DNA of 8,113 nt from Acidimicrobiia bacterium (GTDB taxonomy: Bacteria > Actinomycetota > Acidimicrobiia > Acidimicrobiales > Ilumatobacteraceae), in assembly GCA_013815505.1 (NCBI GenBank), contig JACDGA010000071.1:1-8113 (forward strand). Direction: 5' to 3'. The position numbers and the translations under genes were made by a program. Below the pieces are notes generated by a model. That model worked only from the letters and a program-made list of their open reading frames with translations, was not told the DNA's origin and made no database searches. Shown piece by piece: positions 1 through 5,278 of the stretch. Position 1 is the stretch's first letter; each line of letters opens with the position of its first letter.

Positions 1-3
1 GCG

Positions 4-654
4 TCAGTTGGCGGTGCGGGGGGGCACCGTGTCGAACATCGGGCCTTCGGTGCGCGAGCGCTTCAGCTCGTAGAAGTAGGGCAGCCGGGCGAGCGCGACG
101 GCGCCGTCGAACGCCGTGACGGCCTCCTCGCCGGTCGGGACCTGAGAGATCACGGGCCCGAAGAACGCCGTACCGTCGACGTGCAGCACGGGAGTGCCAA
201 CCTCGTCGCCCACCGGATCCATGCCGGCGTGGTGCGATGCCTTCAGTGCGTCGTCGTGGTCGGTCGAGTCGGCGGCATCGGCCAGCTCCTCGGGCAGCCC
301 GACCTCCGCGAGCGCCTCGATGATGGTCGGCCGGTCGAGGTCTTTCTCCTCTTGGTGGTGGCGCCAGCCGAGTGCGCTGTACAGCGGCTCGACGACCTCG
401 TCGCCGTGCTGCTCCTGCGCCGCCGTCAGCACACGCACGGGTCCCCAACCCTTGGCCATCAGCTCCTTGTACTCCTCTGGCAGATCGTCACGATCGCCGT
501 TGAGCACGCTGAGCGACATCACGTGCCAGCCGATGTCGATCGGACGAGCCTTCGCCACCTCGAGGATCCAGCGCGACGTCAGCCACGCCCACGGACACAG
601 TGGATCGACCCAGATGTCGACGCGCGGGTTGGTCGTGTCGTCGGTGCCGCTCAT
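4..654 (-). CDS. DsbA-fold oxidoreductase, Rv2466c-like (mycothiol-dependent nitroreductase family), CPWA active site
   Basis: This 216-residue cytoplasmic protein has no signal peptide and a thioredoxin/DsbA fold. It aligns by eye along its whole length with Mycobacterium tuberculosis Rv2466c, a mycothiol-dependent reductase: DPLCPWAW at 17-24, TSRWILEVAK at 26-35, HVMSLSVLN at 44-52, KASHHAGMDPVG at 138-149, and GTPVLHVDGTAFFGP at 153-167 with cis-proline P155 next to the active site. Rv2466c has CPWC; here the first cysteine (C20) is kept but the second position is alanine (A23, codon GCG at 588-586). The protein could therefore form a mixed disulfide with a thiol cofactor but could not close an intramolecular disulfide. 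The ATG at 654 is preceded by a weak GAGTGG. The stop lies three bases from the window edge, so any downstream partner is not visible. The family is fairly sure; the substrate is unknown. Confidence 0.9.
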   Translation of the reverse strand: MSGTDDTTNPRVDIWVDPLCPWAWLTSRWILEVAKARPIDIGWHVMSLSVLNGDRDDLPEEYKELMAKGWGPVRVLTAAQEQHGDEVVEPLYSALGWRHHQEEKDLDRPTIIEALAEVGLPEELADAADSTDHDDALKASHHAGMDPVGDEVGTPVLHVDGTAFFGPVISQVPTGEEAVTAFDGAVALARLPYFYELKRSRTEGPMFDTVPPRTAN

Positions 655-680
655 CCACTCAGCCTATGGTCCTGCACGCC

Positions 681-761
681 ACCGTCTGGGCGGGATTCGA
701 CCCATTTCACGATCTGGGCGGGATCTCTTCCAGCAGTTGAGAGAGTTCCCGCCCAGACGGT
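681..761. repeat. Nested inverted repeat with two alternative left arms
   Basis: The 15-mer accgtctgggcggga (681-695) is perfectly complementary to 747-761. A second copy of its core, ctgggcggga (714-723), can pair with 747-756 and extend through tctct (724-728) with agaga (740-744), giving a tighter hairpin with an 11-base loop. A further gcccagacgg lies at 822-831. The element sits between the oxidoreductase start and the hydrolase remnant. There is no T-tract on either side. It could be a small REP-like or MITE-like element, a terminator, or the scar of a rearrangement; the sequence does not decide. Confidence 0.6.
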
Positions 762-766
762 CGCGG

Positions 767-1261
767 GTGGCGTGGCAACGGTGCTGGCGGCGTGCCGTCA
801 GAGGACGGAGGTCGGCGGCGCGCCCAGACGGCGTCGCCAGCAGGAGGATCGCCGTCGATCAGGACGGCGGCGCGGCGAGCGGCGTCACGGCGCTCACGGC
901 TGCCGTCGATGACGGCCTTGCTCCCGACGTGTGGGTGATCGCGCTTGGGACGAACGACGTGACGAAGTACGCCGCGACCGAGTTCGCAGCACTGATCGCC
1001 CAGCTGCTCAAAGCACTGCCCGCCGACGGCGCCGGTGTGGTGTGGGTCAACACGTACCTACGTGACGCCGCCGGCCAGGCGTCGGCGTTCAACGGTGCGC
1101 TGACCGCCATCGTCGGTGAGCGCCCCTTCACCATCGTCGCCGACTGGGCGGAAGAGGCGCCGACCGATGGACTCCTCATTGATGACGGGATCCACTTCAC
1201 CGACGCGGGCAACGCGGCGTTCGCCTCGCTCGTCGTCGCCGCCGTCGACCAGCTGCGGTAG
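767..1261 (+). pseudogene. SGNH/GDSL-type hydrolase, C-terminal half only (probable remnant)
   Basis: Recognisable homology starts near 848 (IAVDQDGG) and runs to the TAG at 1259-1261. It includes the oxyanion-hole block GTND (947-958), a VWVNTYLRD strand, and the catalytic block DGIHFTDAGN with Asp at 1184-1186 and His at 1193-1195. SGNH hydrolases need an N-terminal GDS block carrying the nucleophilic serine, about 50 residues upstream; none is present in this frame or, by eye, in the other forward frames. Upstream codons (767-847) give an arginine-rich stretch that does not look like protein. The only canonical starts are GTG at 767 and GTG at 929, and the latter would cut into the fold. 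A perfect AGGAGG at 842-847 has no ATG, GTG or TTG at a usable distance. The best reading is a truncated esterase or lipase-like gene. A short gene with a new start is possible but would lack the nucleophile. Confidence 0.5.
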
Positions 1262-1308
1262 ACCCAACCGCACTGCCGACGCCGCATCTCGTCGTGGCAG
1301 GCGTCAGA

Positions 1309-1506
1309 TCACAGTCCCGGACGGAGGTCCTCGATCATCGCAACGAGCTGCTCGGCGTAGTCCTCGCGACCGCATGCCAGCGCATGTTCGCGAGCGTCGG
1401 CGTATTGCAGCACGTTGGCCGCCTCGAGCCGTCCGGCCGCATACATCGGCCCGAAGTAGCCACCAACGAAGCACAGCCCACCGAAGAATCGCCCGATGGT
1501 CCACAT
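1309..1506 (-). CDS. Small membrane protein of unknown function (65 aa)
   Basis: I do not recognise this family. The product has one glycine- and aromatic-rich hydrophobic segment (about residues 4-25, with GG pairs and FGPMYAAG) that could span the membrane. A charged, probably helical tail of about 40 residues follows (EAANVLQYADAREHALACG, then EDYAEQLVAMIEDLRPGL). The ATG at 1506 is preferred over the GTG at 1509 because a GAGG lies five bases upstream of it. The gene is on the same strand as the marR gene and about 100 bases downstream, with a palindrome between them. It converges on the hydrolase remnant. The natural-looking amino-acid composition and the ribosome-binding site support a real gene, but no homologue is known to me. 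Confidence 0.5.
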   Translation of the reverse strand: MWTIGRFFGGLCFVGGYFGPMYAAGRLEAANVLQYADAREHALACGREDYAEQLVAMIEDLRPGL

Positions 1507-1583
1507 CACGGCCTCACGCCATTGCTGTGGCCGTGCGCCGTGGCGGCCGTGTCGTGCACGGAACCATTGTGCTCCGCTCGCTC

Positions 1584-1600
1584 GCCGATCGTCGATCGGC
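1584..1600 (-). terminator. Palindrome just downstream of marR, terminator-like
   Basis: gccgatcg (1584-1591) and cgatcggc (1593-1600) form a perfect 17-bp palindrome about a single central base, four bases past the marR stop on the minus strand. As RNA it would give a six-pair stem with a five-base loop. No U-tract follows, so a terminator role is tentative; a dyad binding site is the alternative. Confidence 0.35.
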
Positions 1601-1604
1601 TGGG

Positions 1605-2120
1605 CTACGTCGGCGACCGCTGCTGACCGTCGCCGAGGCCGACGAGTACGGCGCGCAGCGCTCGCACCAGCTCGTTGCGCTGGCGGGCGCTCAGCGGGGC
1701 GAGGATCGCCTGCTCCGTTGCGAGGTGGGTGCCGACGACCTGTTCGACCATCTCCCGACCAGCCGGCGTGAGACGCACGATCACCTTGCGCCGATCGGAA
1801 GCGCTCGCCCGCTCCACAAGCCCACGCTCAGCGAGGCGGTCGACACGATTGGTGATGGCACCGGTCGTGACCATCGTCTGACCCACGAGGTCGCCAGCGC
1901 TGAGCTCGTACGGTTCGCCAGTGCGGTACAGCGTGGCGAGCACGTCGTACATCCAGTCGTCGATACCGAACTCGGCGAAGTTCGCAGCAAGCCGGCGATC
2001 GATGAGGCGCGACAGCCTCGACACGCGCCCGACGATCTCGATCGGGGTGACGTCAAGATCGGGTCGAACGGTCGCCCACTGGTTCGTGATCAGGTCGACG
2101 GCGTCACGTTCAGTGAGCAT
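1605..2120 (-). CDS. MarR-family transcriptional repressor
   Basis: This is a winged-helix DNA-binding protein of the MarR family, a dimer that usually represses a divergent gene and is released by a small ligand. From the ATG at 2120 it has 171 residues, normal for the family. An N-terminal helix carries WATVRPDLD, and the winged helix-turn-helix covers about residues 70-125 (LSAGDLVGQTMVTTGAITNR, then VDRLAERGLVER). The wing has the family signature DRRKVIVRLTPAGREM, followed by the C-terminal dimer helices. The start is uncertain: ATG at 2144 adds eight residues, but homologues as I recall them begin close to the 2120 start, and TACGAT at 2132-2127 is placed to give a leaderless message from 2120. 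It is divergent from the EamA transporter, whose promoter holds a palindrome this protein probably binds. Confidence 0.88.
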   Translation of the reverse strand: MLTERDAVDLITNQWATVRPDLDVTPIEIVGRVSRLSRLIDRRLAANFAEFGIDDWMYDVLATLYRTGEPYELSAGDLVGQTMVTTGAITNRVDRLAERGLVERASASDRRKVIVRLTPAGREMVEQVVGTHLATEQAILAPLSARQRNELVRALRAVLVGLGDGQQRSPT

Positions 2121-2178
2121 GCGTGCATCGTAGGCAATCTCCATTGACGTAAAGAATCTTGATGTTAAGATACTGAGT
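2121..2178. promoter_or_regulatory. Divergent marR/eamA control region with MarR-type operator
   Basis: ATCTTGATGTTAAGAT (2156-2171) is a 16-bp imperfect palindrome, six of eight positions symmetric, of the kind MarR proteins bind. AAGAATCTT (2152-2160) adds an overlapping second dyad. On the plus strand TTGACG (2144-2149) and TAAGAT (2166-2171), 16 bases apart, resemble -35 and -10 boxes. They would start transcription at about 2178, next to the ATG at 2179, so the transporter message may be leaderless. The palindrome covers the spacer and -10 box, consistent with repression. The region is AT-rich compared with its surroundings. Confidence 0.6.
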
Positions 2179-3837
2179 ATGAAGGTGACTGCGGGCAGGT
2201 TGGGACCCGTTGCAACGGCTGCGGCGACGGTCCTCGCGCCGATCTCGTGGGGGACGACGTACCTCACGATCACGTCGTTGCTCCCGAGCGACCGACCGCT
2301 GTTCGTGGCCGCACTGCGCGTGGTGCCGGCGGGTCTCGTGTTGCTCGCCGTCGGCCTGATGACCTCTCGTTGGCGCCCGACCGGCAGCGACTGGTGGCGA
2401 ACGAGCGTCCTTGCACTCAGCAACTTCGCGGTCTTCTTCCCACTCCTCTTCGTCGCCGTCTACCGGTTGCCGGGTGGTGTCGCCGCGGCGATGGGCGGCA
2501 TCCAGCCGCTGCTCGTCGCCGGTCTCACATGGATGAGCTCGGGTCGCCGGCCGCGGACGATCGATCTTGCCGTCGGGGTCGTCGCCGTCGTCGGCGTCAG
2601 CCTCGTCGTGATCCGCCCGGGTGCCGACATCGATCCGATCGGCGTGCTGGCCGCGTTCGGCGCCAACGTGTCATTCGCGATCGGCGTCGTGCTCACGAAG
2701 CGGTTCCCGACACCACCGAACCGCATCGCTGCGACCGGTTGGCAGCTGACGATCGGTGGCGTGCTCCTCGCGCCGCTGGCGACGCTCGTCGAAGGCGCAC
2801 CACCGTCGATGTCGGTCAGCGCCGTTGCCGGCGGCGCCTACCTCAGCCTCGTCGGCACCGCCGTCGCGTACGTCGTCTGGTTCAACGGCATCCGGCGCCT
2901 TCCCTCGGCGGCACCTCCGCTGCTCGGCCTCGCCGCACCGATCACCGGCGCTGCGCTCGGCTGGATCGCGCTCGGGGAGTCGCTGTCACCGACGCAGCTC
3001 ACCGGCTTCGCAATCACGGTTGGCGCGATCGCGTACGGCGCAGTGCTGCCGGCCCGGGTGGCGACCGCCGCGGTCGCTGCGGCACCTATGGGCTCGGTGT
3101 CAGCGGCCCCAGCGGCTCTGACCGAAGCGGTAGCCGACCGAGCGCACGGTGTGGATCAGTCCGGCGCGCTCCTCGCCGAACTTGGCGCGCAGGCGCCGGA
3201 TGTGGACGTCGACGGTGCGGGCGCCGCCGTAGTACTCGTAACCCCACACCCGAGACAGCAGCATCTCGCGCGTGAACACCTTGCCGGGGTTCTGGGCAAG
3301 GAACTTCAGCAGCTCGTACTCCATGTACGTGAGATCGAGCGGACGTCCGGCGATCGTGGCCTGGTAGGTCTCGACGTTGAGCGTCAGGTCGTCGTACTGG
3401 ATCGTCTCGGGCTGGGTGCCGCCACCGACCTGCCACACGAGGTGTGCGAGGCGTGCCTCCAGCTCGGCGGGGTGGAACGGTGTGATGCAAAAATCGTCGA
3501 AGAGCTCGTCGCGCAGCGACAGGTCGGCCAGCTGGCCTCCACTCAGCAGCACGAGCACGGGCAGCGGGCTCGATTGGTCACGAGCGATGGCGCGGGCGAA
3601 CACCCACGCCCGCTCTGGGTCGTTCGTGCAGTCGACGACGGCGCCGCTCCATGCCTCGCTGTGGTCCATCTCGGCGAGCTCGTGCTCGTTGACGACGGAC
3701 TTCCATGTGTAGCCACCGAGGTCGAGCGTGCGTGCCAGGTCCGGGGCGACGGGATCACCGAACACCGCGATCCAGCGTCGGCCGCCGGCATCGGGACGCT
3801 CGCGGGGCTCGCTCACCGTCACAGGGTCCCGAGGTAG
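2179..3837 (+). CDS. EamA/DMT-superfamily transporter, frame lacking a stop at the expected end
   Basis: Residues 1 to about 295 form a normal drug/metabolite exporter: ten hydrophobic helices in two EamA repeats (about 12-145 and 152-290). The first has PISWGTTYL, the second ends LTGFAITVGAIAYGAVLPA. Such inner-membrane carriers export metabolites or toxic compounds; the substrate cannot be read from sequence. The family is usually about 290-310 residues, but this frame has no stop until TAG at 3835-3837, giving 552 residues. Everything after residue 307 is antisense to the response-regulator gene and reads like high-GC antisense, with no helices or domain. A +1 shift near the end would terminate at TGA 3119-3121. 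The start has no Shine-Dalgarno and fits a leaderless message. The divergent MarR gene probably controls it. The first 300 residues are sure; the true 3' end is not. Confidence 0.8.
   Translation: MKVTAGRLGPVATAAATVLAPISWGTTYLTITSLLPSDRPLFVAALRVVPAGLVLLAVGLMTSRWRPTGSDWWRTSVLALSNFAVFFPLLFVAVYRLPGGVAAAMGGIQPLLVAGLTWMSSGRRPRTIDLAVGVVAVVGVSLVVIRPGADIDPIGVLAAFGANVSFAIGVVLTKRFPTPPNRIAATGWQLTIGGVLLAPLATLVEGAPPSMSVSAVAGGAYLSLVGTAVAYVVWFNGIRRLPSAAPPLLGLAAPITGAALGWIALGESLSPTQLTGFAITVGAIAYGAVLPARVATAAVAAAPMGSVSAAPAALTEAVADRAHGVDQSGALLAELGAQAPDVDVDGAGAAVVLVTPHPRQQHLAREHLAGVLGKELQQLVLHVREIERTSGDRGLVGLDVERQVVVLDRLGLGAATDLPHEVCEACLQLGGVERCDAKIVEELVAQRQVGQLASTQQHEHGQRARLVTSDGAGEHPRPLWVVRAVDDGAAPCLAVVHLGELVLVDDGLPCVATEVERACQVRGDGITEHRDPASAAGIGTLAGLAHRHRVPR
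3061..3077. terminator. Small hairpin at the end of the transporter domain
   Basis: gcgaccg (3061-3067) and cggtcgc (3071-3077) form a perfect seven-pair stem with a three-base loop. It lies just after the last transporter helix and 23 bases past the stop of the convergent regulator gene. A U-tract is absent on both strands. It could serve as a bidirectional terminator between the two convergent genes, or be only a by-product of GC-rich coding. Confidence 0.35.
3100..3822 (-). CDS. glnR: GlnR-like OmpR-family regulator with atypical receiver
   Basis: This 240-residue cytoplasmic regulator has an N-terminal receiver-like domain (about 15-130) and a C-terminal OmpR/PhoB winged helix (about 140-235). 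DNA-binding landmarks include GRPLDLTYMEYELLKFLAQN at 159-178, VFTREMLLSRVWGYEYYGG at 182-200 and RTVDVHIRRLRAKFG at 202-216. This domain closely resembles actinobacterial GlnR, the global nitrogen regulator. The receiver keeps an aspartate in VVDCTND (D64, where GlnR has VDARND) but has a single acidic residue after strand 1 and threonine (T114) in place of the conserved lysine before proline. Canonical phosphorylation is thus unlikely, as in GlnR. The start chosen is GTG at 3822, whose GTGA overlaps the glnA stop; GTG at 3816 is the alternative. Overlap with a glutamine synthetase gene strengthens the nitrogen assignment. A different OmpR-type regulator cannot be excluded. Confidence 0.78.
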   Translation of the reverse strand: MTVSEPRERPDAGGRRWIAVFGDPVAPDLARTLDLGGYTWKSVVNEHELAEMDHSEAWSGAVVDCTNDPERAWVFARAIARDQSSPLPVLVLLSGGQLADLSLRDELFDDFCITPFHPAELEARLAHLVWQVGGGTQPETIQYDDLTLNVETYQATIAGRPLDLTYMEYELLKFLAQNPGKVFTREMLLSRVWGYEYYGGARTVDVHIRRLRAKFGEERAGLIHTVRSVGYRFGQSRWGR

Positions 3838-5162
3838 CGATCGCGCTCGAACGCCGACACGTGGGTCTTGTACTCGCGCCATTCCTGGCGCTTGTTGCGC
3901 AGGAACCACTCGAAGATGTGGTCGCCGAGGACGTCGGCAACGAGCGACGAGCCCTCCATCGACGTCAGCGCATCGTTGAGGGACTGCGGCAGCTGCGCGA
4001 TGCCGAGCTTGGCGAGCACGTCCTCGCCGATCTCGAACATGTTGCTGTCCGCCTCTGCGGGCAGTTCGTAGCCCTCGGCGATGCCGCGTCGTCCTGCGGC
4101 GAGCATCAGGCTGAAGGCGAGATACGGGTTGCAGGCGGGGTCGGGGGAGCGGAACTCGAGCCTCGTCGCCATCGGGTTTCCACGCTTCGCGATCGGCACG
4201 CGGATCAGCCCGCTGCGGTTGTTGCGTGCCCACGAGATGTGCACGGGCGCCTCGAACCCCGGCACGAGGCGCTTGTAGCTGTTGACCGTCTGGTTCGTGA
4301 CGGCGGTGATCTCGGCGGCGTGACGCAACAGACCCGCCATGAACGACTTGGCCGTCGACGACAGGTGGTAGCCGTCGTCGGCGTCGTAGAAGGCGTTGGT
4401 GTCGCCGCGGAACAGCGACATGTGCGTGTGCATGCCAGACCCCTGGACCCGCTCGAGCGGCTTCGGCATGAACGTGGCGTGCACACCTGACTGCGCAGCG
4501 ACCTCCTTCACGGCGAGACGGAACGTCATCACGCTGTCGGCCATGGTGAGGGCGTCCGTGTGGCGGAGGTCGATCTCCTGCTGGCTGGGGGCGTCCTCGT
4601 GGAACGAGTACTCGACCGGGATGCCGAGTGCCTCGAGCGTGCGGATCGTGCGCTTGCGCAGGTTCCCCGTCGCGTCGGTCGTGGTGAGGTCGAAGAAACC
4701 GGCGTGGTCGAGCGGCTTGGGAGGCTCACCCGGCACTGGCGTGTCGAAGTAGAAGAACTCGATGTCGGGTGCGACGTAGAACGTGTAGCCGTCGGCGTGA
4801 GCGGCTTCGATCTGGCGGCGCAGCACCTGACGCGGGTCGCCGTCGAAGGGCGTTCCTTCGAGGTCGAAGATGTCGCAGAACACGCGCGCCTCGGGGGCGT
4901 CGTGCTCGCTCCACGGCAGGATCTCGAACGTGTCCGGGTCGGGGACGGCCAGCACGTCGGCCTCCTGCACCCTGGAGAACCCGTCGATCGTCGAGCCGTC
5001 GAACGTCATCCCGTCTTCGAGCGCGTTCTCCAGTTCGGCGGGGCTGATGGCGAAGCTCTTCAGGCTGCCGAGCACGTCGGTGAACCACAGCCGGATCAGC
5101 CGGACACCGCGCTCCTCCACGCCGCGCAAGACGTATTCGCGCTGACGTGCGGCGTCGAGCAT
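3819..5162 (-). CDS. glnA: Glutamine synthetase type I, GlnA2-like (GSI-alpha)
   Basis: This enzyme joins ammonia to glutamate using ATP; the family forms a cytoplasmic dodecamer. The 447 residues match M. tuberculosis GlnA2 in length and in sequence as I recall it. The N-terminal domain shows LWFTDVLGSLKS (25-36) and FDGSTIDGF (54-62). The catalytic domain shows metal ligand E135 in PDIEFF, QQEID (194-198), GMHTHMS (243-249), flap glutamate E304, NNRSGLIRVP (314-323), and RLEFRSPDPACNPYLAF (334-350). The adenylylation loop tyrosine of GSI-beta is not seen: the equivalent area reads NMFEIGEDV (374-382). Control by adenylylation is therefore unlikely. ATG at 5162 is chosen because GAGAGG lies nine bases upstream; GTG at 5171 would abut that motif. 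The stop overlaps the regulator's start by four bases, so the two are probably translationally coupled. The GSII gene lies 116 bases upstream on the same strand. Confidence 0.93.
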   Translation of the reverse strand: MLDAARQREYVLRGVEERGVRLIRLWFTDVLGSLKSFAISPAELENALEDGMTFDGSTIDGFSRVQEADVLAVPDPDTFEILPWSEHDAPEARVFCDIFDLEGTPFDGDPRQVLRRQIEAAHADGYTFYVAPDIEFFYFDTPVPGEPPKPLDHAGFFDLTTTDATGNLRKRTIRTLEALGIPVEYSFHEDAPSQQEIDLRHTDALTMADSVMTFRLAVKEVAAQSGVHATFMPKPLERVQGSGMHTHMSLFRGDTNAFYDADDGYHLSSTAKSFMAGLLRHAAEITAVTNQTVNSYKRLVPGFEAPVHISWARNNRSGLIRVPIAKRGNPMATRLEFRSPDPACNPYLAFSLMLAAGRRGIAEGYELPAEADSNMFEIGEDVLAKLGIAQLPQSLNDALTSMEGSSLVADVLGDHIFEWFLRNKRQEWREYKTHVSAFERDRYLGTL

Positions 5163-5199
5163 GTTGCTCACCCTCTCAGTGTGGTGTGGTGCGCACGAT

Positions 5200-5239
5200 C
5201 CCGGCAACCGCGCCGCGGGGGCGTGGCGCCGTTGCCGGG
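5200..5239 (-). terminator. Long GC-rich hairpin between the two glutamine synthetase genes
   Basis: cccggcaac (5200-5208) pairs perfectly with gttgccggg (5231-5239). After one mismatch, 5210-5217 pairs with 5222-5229 (one G-U wobble), closing a four-base loop: about 17 pairs in 40 bases. It starts 40 bases past the GSII stop and ends 37 bases before the glnA start, on the transcribed minus strand. No U-tract follows. I see no convincing glnA promoter between hairpin and start, so it may attenuate rather than end transcription, letting a fraction of GSII messages reach glnA and the regulator. Confidence 0.55.
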
Positions 5240-5278
5240 CCTGTGGGGCCTTGCCGCCCCCCGGCGCGTGCTGGGCGA

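Noticed and set aside
692..703. tRNA T-arm-like sequence (minus-strand GGGTCGAATCCC)
   Set aside because: The loop lacks the second T of TTC, and no acceptor, anticodon or D arm can be assembled around it.
2247..3275. Second open frame of about 340 codons within the transporter gene
   Set aside because: It is an arginine-rich out-of-frame shadow of the hydrophobic EamA frame.
3823..4233. Upstream extension of the response-regulator frame
   Set aside because: It overlaps glnA in another frame on the same strand and encodes an arginine-rich, domain-free sequence; the GTG at 3822 is the sensible start.
5163..5199. Repeated CAC/AC motifs before glnA as a second GlnR site
   Set aside because: The AC steps are not spaced by 11 bases and no GaAAC-like element is present.
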